DNA of 64,000 bases, from positions 434,001-498,000 of the forward strand of contig JAJLTO010000007.1 of the NCBI GenBank assembly GCA_030568195.1, in the 5' to 3' direction. Within the stretch, counting starts at the first letter, position 1. Every line of letters starts with the position of its first letter. Position numbers and translations under genes: made by a program. Origin of the DNA: Dipodascopsis uninucleata var. uninucleata. Lineage: Eukaryota > Ascomycota > Lipomycetes > Lipomycetales > Lipomycetaceae. The notes beneath the pieces are model-generated. The model did not search any database. It was not told the DNA's origin and was given only the letters and a program-made list of their open reading frames with translations. This document shows, piece by piece, positions 53,918-64,000 of the stretch.

Positions 53918-54239
53918 GCTGAGAATGGCCCTGAGGCTGTTGCTGTGAAGGATGAGTCTGTTGCTGTGCAGGATAGCCAATTTGAGACATGAAACCATTC
54001 ACTGGCGGTGTAGGAAGCTGAGAAGCAAAATCATAAGACGGTATATAACCATGGGAAGTTGACATAAAGGCGTCGTTCGCAGCTATTTGTGACGGGAAAT
54101 AGTGAGTATGCATAGGGAAATGCATTTGCGATGCAGGATGAATAGGTGGAGTTGGAAGCATGTTTGAAGGAGGTGCTGACATCATATTGTCGACAGTCTG
54201 GACTCCAATTGAACTTGTAACATTCGATTGATCTGCCAT
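52491..54239 (-). CDS. APSES-domain transcription factor of the StuA/Efg1/Phd1/Sok2 group
   Basis: APSES factors of this group control cell shape, filament formation and development. The single coding exon gives 582 residues. The DNA-binding domain (about 293-400) is complete: [74 protein letters not shown] and [10 protein letters not shown]. It lacks the ankyrin repeats of the Swi4/Mbp1 group. The N-terminal part is Met/Pro/His-rich with an uninterrupted run of more than 20 glutamines inside a Gln-rich region of about 150 residues; the C-terminal part is Gln/Ser-rich too. The domain sequence is closest in feel to StuA and Efg1. A spliced leader (see 54287-54359) and an 8.1-kb gene-free upstream region suggest elaborate regulation. 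Confidence 0.93.
53854..53921. repeat. CTG/TTG trinucleotide tract encoding polyglutamine
   Basis: 68 bp of TTG and CTG triplets on the + strand, read as CAA/CAG codons in the APSES gene. Nine TTG triplets are uninterrupted at one end, so the tract may vary in length between strains. Confidence 0.9.
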
Positions 54240-54286
54240 TGAACGGGGTTATGTAAGAGGTATATACGATGATGAAAGAAAGGGAA

Positions 54287-54359
54287 CTAAAAAAAGACAT
54301 GAAAATTAGTTAGTAGCAGGATCGAAGATGTTCCTGGAGTCACGTGTAATAAAACTTAC
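54287..54359 (-). other. 5' UTR intron of the APSES gene
   Basis: On the - strand the 73 bp run from donor GTAAGT through GCTACTAACTAA (a perfect TACTAAC branch site) and a T run to acceptor TTTTTTTAG, ending 47 bases before the APSES start codon. All four signals are strong and correctly spaced. A short ATG-led frame lies inside the intron and is removed by splicing. Confidence 0.8.
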
Positions 54360-57021
54360 AATAAGCGAGCTTGAGCGTACGATATCGGTCAATTGACCAA
54401 TTAATCTTTTCGACTGTCAGTAGAAGTATATTCTATCGTAGAAATGCAAGCGCAATGTATTTGACGTTCAGTTCTCAATGTAAAAGCCGATATCAATTTG
54501 AAAAGTGCCACTCGAGGAAAATAGATGTGCGATATCTAGAAGTAAAGTTATCAGCTAAAACAAACTCTCTCAAATACTATATTCTGGAAAAACATGAGAA
54601 AGCAGAAGAGGATAGAACGAAGTGAATGAAGACCGGCACAGAGACAAAAGAACAAATATGAGAACTTAGGACTGTCAAATTAACGAAGCGTAAGAGAAAA
54701 AAGTAGACAAATGGTTAAGTGGATGGACATATATCCGAAATACGTGCTTGAGATTCCACGTAGTAAGTAACGCCCAGCATTAAACCAAAAAAAATCACAA
54801 AACGGACAAAATAAGACCAAAAGTGTTGCGTTCAGAACCTTGGAAATTAAGAAATTAATCTCTGAAAATATGGAATAAAAAATAGTATAAATAATATAGA
54901 AAACAACAAAGCAGGTATTTGAAAACCAAAAAAATAGGCTGCACACCGGGGAAGTTGTGTTCCTGAGTTCGATTTAAGCGAGCTTAGTACAAATAACCAA
55001 TCATCTAGTTGAACAATTATAACCAAACTCCCCAGAAGTCAGGTCCAAGTGCGCAGAATCAAATAGGCAATGAAAAGAATATAATAATATCGTCAACAGT
55101 AACGCAAATGATTTTCAAGTACTGAGACAGATATGCTTCGATCAAGATCTTAGTAGCAATACAAGGTAAACCCCAAGAGAAACTGTTTCATAAATTGCGT
55201 GCAGCCCTATAGCAAGCCAGCAATTGCGCCGATCGGAACCGAAAACCATCTTAGGGAAGAGAGAACAAAAAAAAATGTATAACTATAAAACAAATTGAAG
55301 AATTTATACATACCTTACAATGAATAAAAATCAAGTAAACCGATCGGGAGAATGTAAAATGAGCGAGAAAGCCCAGCACTCAACTATATAGCGATAGAAA
55401 AGTGAAAGAAAGTTGACTGTGGCTGACCAATCTTGCTAGCTGAGTATACAACACAAAACTCAGTGAAAAAGAATGAGAATATCACCGCAATCGAACAGTT
55501 AACGATAGATACTCATATATAACCGTATGTGTGTACATCGACACACACCTAGGACCAAACAATATGAAGGAAGTAGAGACAGCGAGAATAACGCAAGAAA
55601 TAAAATGGGCACAACACACTAATATCTATCCTAAGAGTGGGTGGACAATAAAAAGGATGCAATTGTCCCAGTGGATTCTCGAAACTGAACAACTAAGTAA
55701 TGTAGAACCGATTAAGCCCGCAGGATCGTGAAACTATTGAGTCGTGACTATAGCACAGAAGTCGTAGTGTTTAAAAGAAGAAAGATATCCAAAGAAACCA
55801 CACAAATCAAGCAGTGTGCGAGCTTGACAGATGAACAAGAAATACAAGCTCTGACCAGTTCGGTAGAAACAAATGAGTAATTCAAGTGATTGAAATACTC
55901 AGAATATCAAGATACAGACAGCTTTATAAACGATAGTCGTTTTTCGGAACTTTGAACGACGCGAAGTAGAAATGGAAGGCAAAAAAAAAAGACGGCAGTG
56001 AACAAAAAAAAGACCAACAAAGAAGTCAAAAGAGAACCCGATCGATCGATCAAACAATCAATAAAATCAAGTAATCAATAAGCTAATCACCCAAGATTTC
56101 TCCAGAACTCGTCCAGTATATTTTTCTTCCTTTCAATTCAAAGAGGCTGCTTTCAAAGAGACTAGGAAGAATAGTGGAAGTTAAGAGGAGGAAAATAAAA
56201 TAATGCGTAGCAGGGAAGTACTAAAAAGCTTCCTGGATACTAGCAGTTTGCTATTATATATTTGCTCGTATATATTAATATTTACTCTTTTTTTTTTATA
56301 ATGCTATTCTGCACTCTTCTTGTTTGCTTTCACAAAGGTAATTACGTGCAAAGAATATGTAGTAAAATCAGATAGACCAGAAGAAGAACGAAAGGCCCTT
56401 TAGATGAAATTAAACACTAGAATTCTTTCTTGTGAGCATGCAGAATTGCCCGCGAATCGGTCGTGTCAGCAGTGATGCTTACGCTTGCTTGCTAGGTACA
56501 GTATAATCAGCAGTCAGTTTCGCGCCTGGGAAGCCCTTTTCTTTTCGACTACTTCAATGGCTCTCTTTCGTCTTCTTTCCGTCACTTTCTCTTCTATCTT
56601 CTCAAAATACTTTATATAAGCAAGCGCAGAGAAAAAGGCCCAAAAAGAGGACAAGCTAACTTTTTTTCTGAGAAAATAAAGTTTAGTGAATAATCTTAAA
56701 TTTCTTGCTTGCTTGTTTTATTTAATTTAATTAACAAGTGGAGAATCATTGAGATCATTTTATGTGTTCTCATTTAAATGGACCTAAACATGATGGCTGA
56801 GAGACACAGTAAAACGAGATCAAAACGTTCAGTGGTTTTTGCCTCTTAATTAATATTTTACCTAGCTATTCAGTTTAGATTGACTTGCTAACGTTATCGT
56901 GAGTGCACATGCTGCTGATGCATGCATGTGCGTCCATATACTCAATATCAATGTAATATATATAATATATGCAGACGCGGAAACAGGTTGCACAAGCTGT
57001 GCCATAGATTAGCGGATATGA

Positions 57022-57054
57022 TAGTAGTAGTAATACTACTACTACTAGTAGTAG
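57022..57054. repeat. TAG/CTA triplet inverted repeat
   Basis: TAGTAGTAGTA is followed after one base by TACTACTACTACTA and then GTAGTAG, so the stretch can fold on itself in two registers. Related but imperfect ACTACT/AGTAGT words recur near 57785-57845. The origin is probably simple-repeat slippage. Confidence 0.6.
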
Positions 57055-60000
57055 CATCTCTGTGCCGACAAGCACGGCAGATAAAATAATAATAATTGTT
57101 TGCAGTATTAGTAATACTACGCTTAGTTCTAATAATAATATTTTAACACTCAGCAACAAGTAAATAATATTATATTTAGCCACTCTGGTGTGGCCAGGTG
57201 CGCCGAAAATATCTTAATTTGAAGCGCACCTCGCACCTACACTGCCTGCAACGCAGTGTCGGTGCGTCTATCTGTCTTTAAACGCGTATAGATATGCGGG
57301 CTAGCGAGCTGTATACTGCAATGTACGCAGCAGAGTCTAGCAGCAGTATCTCGCAGCATTTAGTGGTCGACGCCGCTCTGCCTGGGCCAGCGAAGAACGC
57401 GTATGTTGTTATGTGTTTCGGCCCAAAGTGCTGTCGGCCATAAGTGCTGTGGGAAAAGAGCTAAAATCGATACGGAGGCCAGTAATTACTGCCTCTTCTG
57501 CTGTATTGCGCTTTTTGTTTCCTGTTACCCAGCTCGAGCTGGCTGTCTGTACATATTTATTTTTTCTATTTAATTTTTTTACTTTGGTTTTGTGTCTTGT
57601 TTTAATTTTCATTTATTTTATTGTGGATTTTCTTTTGTGCTCTGTGACGTTGTCTGTGACTAGGACTGATTTGCTCCCTTCCTATATCAGCCAGATTCTG
57701 GCTTGGTCACAGCTGTGTGTCCTGCGCACGAACAGGTAAGGTCCGAGTGCCGGTGTCTTGATTTCGTCGTGCTTCTCCTCTCCATAGTAATACTAATGTT
57801 ACTACTACTAACGTTACTGCTACTTGTGACTACTGTGACTGCTAGTAAAAAAATTAGCCCTGAGCCCTCGTTGTAGTGCTACGTCTGTTTCTCCAGTTTG
57901 CTTGGTTGGCTGCTGTCGCGCTCTGATTTGTGATCCAGTAGAATGCTGTCGTGCTCTAGCGTCTTATCTGTTGCAAGCGCAAAATTTAATGCCACTCACC
58001 AGCAGTCACCACGGAACGATCGCTGCGACGCACGCGATTCTACTGTACACCAGTAGCCTCGGCGCTCGCACGTCGCACCCAGCGTGCCGCGAATGGGCTG
58101 ACCCTGAGTGACAAAGCAGCAAAAGCTCGCCGCGCGACCTGCAGCAGCGATCCTGCAGTGTGCAGATGGCGCGTGGTGCACATGTGTAGGCAAGACTCGG
58201 AAAGACAGCAAAATGAGGAAGCATAAGTTGGAATAGGACCTGCGACGACAGGCAGTACGCTTGCATGTCTGCGTTACATAAGCGAGCGATAGCTTAAGGT
58301 TTTGTCTTTATTGAAGTGGTTCTGCATAGTGGAAACCTTGCTGCTGTCTTCCACCATACCGTAGCGCAGAGCACGCCAGGCGACGCAGGACTATTTGCTG
58401 TGCCAGGACCGTGAACAGCACGCAGCGCGCAGAGCAAGATCATTACTCTAGAGCGGCAGAGGGTTCTGCAGTTATCGATATATAGCGAAAGGCGCCGATG
58501 CAGGGCCCAGAAACGTACAGAGCACTGCAGTGGATGCGCATCTTCGCAAACACGGCCGAAGGAACAGCGCTTTTAGAGTTCTCAGAATGCGCGTTTCAAA
58601 CCTTCTCCTGACCAGAACGAGATTCTAACAATAATAGAAAAAGCCGCTCCACATCCTTAATCATTTGGAAGTAAAAACTTACTATATTTTCGCAGTGCAT
58701 ACATGTTGTCGTGTATACATATGTGTATATAGCTGTATAAAACATATGGGGGGTTGCATGCGTGCACTCAAAGAAGTGGGGTTACTAATACAGATCGGGA
58801 TAGACTTGCATGGGCGCAGTTGTCTGAAGGACAGGGCTAAAAAGTTGCTAAAAGCAGAGAGACGATATAGTTATTGCGCAGAAGAGTGCTTTGTGTGTGT
58901 GTGCCTATGGCAAGCTTTCTGGTATCAGGCACCAAACTAGCACTGGATAATCTTATGGCATGCTCTAATCCACTATTTATCTCTGTTACACGTTGTCGCC
59001 TCTGCTTTTCTTCTCCCTCTCTCTCAGCTGGCAACTGCCAATGACAACACCATTCCGGGTTGCCACCGGAATGGCATGTGGCCCGTACCTTCTGTACATA
59101 TTCTGGACGCGGCGTAATATGCTGACCATGGTACCAGGAATATTAGCTGTAATAGTAGCAATAGTCTGGCGCAAACATGTTCCGGCAGAGAAGCGTGCTA
59201 CCTTTCTTTCCAGAAGCACTGTACCTGCAGCGCAGCCGCGGTCTGCGGTTGGCCCATCATGTATGAAGCTAGAAAGTATTTTTAGCCGCTGCGATCAAAG
59301 GAGCAAGTAATCACTTAGTCAACATTGCAAGCCAAGTACCTTCTGCTGTGTTGCTACGAGACAATGAGCGAACGAGATCGCTGAGTCAGCACGGCCATGT
59401 CTGCATGGCACTTGCGACTGCGTGCGTGCGCATATCAGGAGCTGCAGTACTGCTAGCTGACTCGAGCACGATTCGCGTGTATCGCGTCGCCTGCCGGCCA
59501 GGACGCGTTTTGCGCGGATATCCAGTTGCTGCTTGAGTGTGGTTTTGGTTTGTCATTCTTGCTAGCTATTCGATAGCTTGCCTTTAGGTTTAGCTTCATT
59601 TCGATCCTATTTTATTCCATTTAGTTTTCGTGTTACTTGCTGCTCGCAATACGTGCTGATTCGTTCCACATCTACACTGGCGTTATGCCCCCATCGACCC
59701 ACTGCGCGCGCTCAGCGTTGCTAGTAACACCTTGCCGGTTCCAACTGCGTTTAGCTGTTTGGTTTCTGACGCTGCTACCCAAACAGCTGCTCGAACTGTA
59801 GCTTAGGCAAGAAATGGGAAGCCTGTGCAAAATTAAAGGGGGAACCGCTTTCTTGCATCTGCGCAAATTGCGTGTCGTGCAACAAACTGCCAGAACAATG
59901 AATATAGACTTTACTTCTAGTGATTAGGGATGGGCTTCAAAGTGCTTGCGGCACAACAGCTCGCAGCAAGCGAATTAACGTCTATACGTTCTGGCACGTT

Positions 60001-62396
60001 CCTTGCGCCCCGTATCTGGCGATCTGTCTCTCTGCGTCTGCCATCCGTCTAAACTGTCTGTACCGAGCTAAAAAGCCCGTTGCGCTCAGTGTAGGTCGAG
60101 GTCGCTGCATAAGGCAACTGTCACGGAAGCATACTACTGGAGTATCGTAGAGAACATACGGGCGCAGAGCATACGGATAGAGAGGAAGTATCTGCCACTA
60201 GAGCTGCCTAGAAATTGCTGCCAGGCGTCCGCCTTGCATGGCAGATACTGCTATTTCTCTAATGCTACAGTAGTTTCAAGTGGTAAACCATTACGTCCGG
60301 ACCTTCGTCCAGTGTATACTCTGTTAAGTGCGTTGTTGGGGTCTTACAGACTTGCCTTTCAATTTCAAGTTGCGTTTATTTTCAAGCCTTGGACTTGCTC
60401 TATCTGTTTTACCGCTATTGTGATGATCTGCCCTTTACTGCTTTCTCAAATCCTGTGTGCAGCCGTAGCTTTAGCTAGAGATGTCAAAGTTTGGCTGCAA
60501 AATATTCCAGCGCTTACCAACAGGCCGCCGGCAAACACTTGCTGCTCTGTACCCCACAACGCCAGCGCTGATCTGACCTTTACCCTAAAGCGCTCTCAAT
60601 CCCATATTGTTCTGCGTGCGCTCTGTACCTGCGACCGCTCTCCAGCTTACTTCTGTGGGCCCGCATACCCTACACATGACTCAGCGTGTTTGGAATGCTC
60701 GCGACGCACGCGTGTCGTAGATACGTAAATAGACGCAACAGCCCGGCGAGAGCTACATTTATCAGCTTTGTAGGCTCTAGATTCCTACTGTGGAAGCTGC
60801 GAGCAGTCTCCGGCTGCAACGTCTTACACTATGCGTGCTTCAATTTTCTTGAGGACCGCAGGCGTATTTTGCGCGTGGTTCGCTCGTGCCTAATATCTGT
60901 GCGGTTGGGATCGCGAGCGCTCTCTCGCCCTGCCCTGGCCGCCCTTTGACTGTGGCTCGCTCATATGCGTTACTGCTATCACATTAGTGCAGCAGCTACT
61001 CAAAAACTGCATTGCCTGATCCGACTAGATGCTTCCTGTCGTCTGCGCAGGCCACTCTCAGCCACATGAACCTTCGCGTGCTTGAGTACAGTGAATACGG
61101 TGCTTTGCAGTCGCAAGAGAGCAAAATAGTGCTCGCTTCTTAACACGCACTACGCATATGTTCTAGCTGATACAACTACGAGTGAGCATTCCTCTTTACG
61201 CTCGGAATACAACTGCTCGGTCTCTAGGTGATTTTTCTTTATCTGCATAGTGCGCCCAAAAAGCCGATCGAGGCTCTTCGAATGCTGTCACTGCACCAGC
61301 ACCCGTGGGAATACCCTGACTGCATGTCAGGTATCGGTTCCTCACGAGAGCGTCTCAATGCACACTGCCTTTTCCCTTGGGCCACTACCGCATTTTACCG
61401 TAACAGCAGTAGCGAACAATGCCCAATTACTTCTCTCTCCCTTCCCTAGGACAACATGCTTTGTGCATTTAATATCTGCAGTACGCACCGGCTTCTGCTA
61501 GCTTGTTTTATACCCAGAAACAAGAAATCTTCTTTATTTGCCCTGCAATTATGCACGTCTTTCGAAGTTTTTTCGATTACGAGGAATATACTCTTTCTCG
61601 CTATCCTTATGCCATCCTAAAAGAAGTTAAGATTAAAAAGTACAAGCAAAGAAAGAAAGATTTTACAGCACAGACAAGCCACTCATATCAACTACCACCC
61701 ATGTATTAGTAGCCACACCGTGCTCTCAGAACCATTCTTTCGATCCATTACATATACCTTATACTATCTGGCAGCTATTCGCGACTGTAGATGGGTCCAG
61801 AGGCATCCAATGGTATTAATATCTTAATGGGGAAAGATAACTGTGCTAATATATAATTAAACTTTGGAGTCTGTGCGCATCTAGCCCAAACTTTATCCCT
61901 TTCAAATCATCTAGGAAACCGTTAAACCCAATTAATTAAACGTTAAGAGTCATAACTTGTAATTAAAAGCATGTCATCAAAGGGAGAGTCCAATTGTCGC
62001 GAAAATGGCATCTTAAAGTTTCGCGTTATGTAACAGACTTATGAACTTTATACCCTAATTTCTATGCAGTATACTACCTATCTGCAATATGCAAACCATG
62101 ACAATCTCTGCCGCCACTTCTATTATCTGCGAATTTTAAAGCCTAGGCTCAGTCTAGTTGTCTCCATACCACGCGACACTTCGCAAAGTATTCTGCCTAC
62201 GAAAAGGTATTGCGGCGAGGTATTACTACTGTCATATTGCAACAGGCAAGCAGATATTTCACCCGTTTCTACACCTATCTTCACTTACGTTCTGAATTTG
62301 GACAACCTTTTCCTCTAAACATTCACTAATAACACTACATGTTTCGATCCGTACATCGTAAATTAAAGAAAATAGATAGACATAGTCATTAAAAAA

Positions 62397-64000
62397 TTAG
62401 ATTCTGTTTAGCACCTCCAGTGCCAACTGTGCACTCTTCTGTAGCTTTTCACTGGATGTATCGCCTTGTGATTTGACAAATGTACGCTGTAGCTGCGGAA
62501 GGAATGGCTTCAAGAACTTTGGAACCTTTGCAAGTAACACAGCCAGCGTATCCAATATTGCAACCTTCACTTCCGGCGGAAACCTCTCACCAACCGTTCG
62601 AATGAGCGGACCAACCATAGGTGTGACATACGGACGAAGAACATCTTCTGGTGTAAAGCTAACAATTTTAGCCATACCCCTAGCAGCGTATTCTCTCTGG
62701 TCACTGCTACCATACATAAGTCCCTGCGATAAGATCGGTAGTACACAACTTGGTCCCTTTGGTAAAGCGAAACCAGAAACCGTCTTGTGCTCTTCTGCTT
62801 TGGCTGACAGTCTCCGACTCGTCAATATCACTAGATCCAAGAGATCTTCTTTGGCTAACTTGCTTACAAGAGTAGCCATACAATTCCATGCACTCTTTAC
62901 GACCTCTGCACTATCGTCGCATATACCATCCATACCTTCATCAATCCATGTAGACGCAAACTCGCTGTATAGGTCACGATCAGAAATACTGAAAAATGTA
63001 GCTACATGAGTAAATGCCATTGCGCGTTTCTTATCATCTTCATCCCTGGCTAGTTCCACGAAAATCTGCATTACGAGCTCAATGCCTTGCTCGTCTTCAA
63101 TTGAAGAAAGAATCTTGTCTATACTCTTGTTAATTTCCTCTGCTTCTTCTGCTTCCATAGAAACTGCATCATTCACGAGAGAGGTCAAGATTTTCTCCAT
63201 TCGTCTATACAATGCTGGACCAGCAACTTCAGCTAAAGATCCTAGAGCGCGAGCATTGAATGGGGTGATAGGTGAGGCAAGCAAAATAGGAATTAATACA
63301 GGGAAGATAACATCTGACTTAACTGCCATGATCTCTTTCAAAGCGGCAAGAGCGTTCTCAGACTGAGTTTTATTCTGAAGCATGTTAAGGAGATGAGGCA
63401 AGACCTGATCTACTGCTGCATCTCCAAATATATCTTGCAAAGTATCAAAAGCTCTTGCTGCCGCCTCCCGAACATTAGCATCACTATCAATAATAGCGCT
63501 TCGAACAAACGACATAAGATCTTTCTCATGTAATTCCAGGACATCTGGAGATGAAGCTTCAACAAGCTCCGATAACGCGACACATACGCCCTGCTTTGCA
63601 TCTGCATCTCCAGAAAATGCTCCACTTTCCATAAGATACAGGAACTGTGACAATAGATTCTCGCCAAAACGACGAACAAGTTCCGAAAGAGCCTCGGATG
63701 CTGTTTCTTTCTGATCTTCATCTGCACTTGAAAGGCGTCTGATAATGAGTAGCGATAAGGTTGGCAAGATATCTTTGACTGTTCTTGGTGTGTTTGGTAC
63801 CAAAGATTTCCAAACATCAAGAGCAGCATTACGTACCAAAGCTGTGACATCAGAACGACAGAGATATAAGGATGCCAAAATACGATCTCGACGCTCTTGT
63901 CCAAGTACTTCCATAAGTCCTTTATGAACTTCACCACCAGCATTTTCATCTTCAATATCAGCCTGTTCTTGCGAGGCATTCTTTCCGGTGACACCAGTAA
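62397..64000 (-). CDS. GCN1: GCN1, ribosome-collision sensor and GCN2 co-activator, C-terminal part
   Basis: GCN1 is a very large HEAT-repeat protein that binds collided ribosomes and passes the signal to kinase GCN2. The window holds the last 533 codons and the 5' part lies beyond 64000. The frame is open to the window edge (TGVTGKNASQEQ, then HKGLMEVLGQERRDRILASLY), with no sign of a start there, so the internal Met near 63914 is not the beginning. HEAT-type helix pairs run throughout (for example VRNAALDVWKSLVPNTPRTVKDILP; GVCVALSELVEASSPDVLELH, read in parts), and the end is ALEVLNRI. This segment follows the GCN2-binding region of the protein. It is the only gene bordering the large non-coding stretch on that side. 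Confidence 0.93.
   Translation of the reverse strand, partial: TGVTGKNASQEQADIEDENAGGEVHKGLMEVLGQERRDRILASLYLCRSDVTALVRNAALDVWKSLVPNTPRTVKDILPTLSLLIIRRLSSADEDQKETASEALSELVRRFGENLLSQFLYLMESGAFSGDADAKQGVCVALSELVEASSPDVLELHEKDLMSFVRSAIIDSDANVREAAARAFDTLQDIFGDAAVDQVLPHLLNMLQNKTQSENALAALKEIMAVKSDVIFPVLIPILLASPITPFNARALGSLAEVAGPALYRRMEKILTSLVNDAVSMEAEEAEEINKSIDKILSSIEDEQGIELVMQIFVELARDEDDKKRAMAFTHVATFFSISDRDLYSEFASTWIDEGMDGICDDSAEVVKSAWNCMATLVSKLAKEDLLDLVILTSRRLSAKAEEHKTVSGFALPKGPSCVLPILSQGLMYGSSDQREYAARGMAKIVSFTPEDVLRPYVTPMVGPLIRTVGERFPPEVKVAILDTLAVLLAKVPKFLKPFLPQLQRTFVKSQGDTSSEKLQKSAQLALEVLNRI

Larger units (their letters stand above)
54240..62396. other. 8.1-kb region without recognisable genes, upstream of the APSES gene
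   Basis: Beyond the leader intron, 54.4-56.3 kb is A-rich over T on the + strand, as expected for a long U/C-rich leader of the minus-strand APSES transcript. 57.2-61.5 kb is GC-richer than the genes in many 60-base lines (35 of 60 at 60001, 40 of 60 at 58021). 57.54-57.64 kb is T-rich on the + strand and is followed by a donor-like ACAGGTAAGG at 57733. Open frames (such as 57413-57739, 60234-60728) resemble nothing known. 61.7-62.4 kb is AT-rich again, next to the GCN1 3' end. No tRNA, snRNA, transposase or reverse-transcriptase frame is visible. Confidence 0.6.

Noticed and set aside
53543-53998. Poly-Asn/Ser frame on - and poly-Ala/Val frame on + across the APSES gene
   Set aside because: These are other-frame readings of the glutamine tract; the APSES domain fixes the true frame.
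60234-60728. 164-codon open frame in the APSES upstream region
   Set aside because: It has some hydrophobic and Cys-rich parts but no family match I can name, and several overlapping frames of similar quality exist in the same island.

Overview
The window looks like nuclear DNA of an ascomycete fungus. Genes are fungal in type: a bifunctional ADE2, a VTC polyphosphate polymerase, a GPI-anchored Crh wall transglycosylase, an APSES regulator and MSS51. Introns are few and short (66-330 bp), with GTATGT/GTAAGT/GTGAGT donors and TACTAAC-like branch sites. Mago, PYM, a delta-12 desaturase and a Cas1-type O-acetyltransferase argue against the Saccharomycetaceae. I infer an early-diverging Saccharomycotina or a Taphrinomycotina-like lineage; the species cannot be told. 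Reading frames make sense under the standard code. I see no transposon, virus-derived element, rRNA or CRISPR array.

Layout. 0-13 kb is compact: EMC3 (partial), TSR2, a CUE2-like Smr nuclease, a small His-rich mitochondrial protein, SPC2, a BUB1/MAD3-type checkpoint kinase, ADE2 and VTC4. 13-21 kb holds one unrecognised membrane protein between two gene-poor stretches. 21-36 kb carries a Crh transglycosylase, PYM, a four-exon QCR9, UBR1, TYS1, MAGO and tRNA-Asn(GTT). A 3.9-kb desert precedes FAD2. 42-54 kb has a Cas1-like acetyltransferase, a HERP/Usa1-like protein, MSS51, SUB1/PC4 and a StuA/Efg1-type APSES factor. An 8.1-kb region without a recognisable gene follows, and the 3' part of GCN1 closes the window.

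Functional links. PYM and its expected partner Mago lie about 10.6 kb apart. EMC3, SPC2 and the HERP-like protein serve the ER membrane and ER protein handling. CUE2-like and GCN1 both act on stalled or colliding ribosomes, and TSR2 acts in 40S biogenesis. QCR9 and MSS51 support the respiratory chain.

Most notable points: a checkpoint kinase that appears to keep the undivided BUB1+MAD3 motif set; an ATG-only first exon proposed for QCR9; a frame-changing 11-nt microexon candidate in the His-rich gene; a 5' UTR intron and a very long upstream region at the APSES gene; long A/T-skewed stretches upstream of the APSES and FAD2 genes that look like long leaders; and non-coding islands richer in GC than the genes. 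Exon boundaries were set by eye from splice signals and protein similarity and have not been tested with RNA data.
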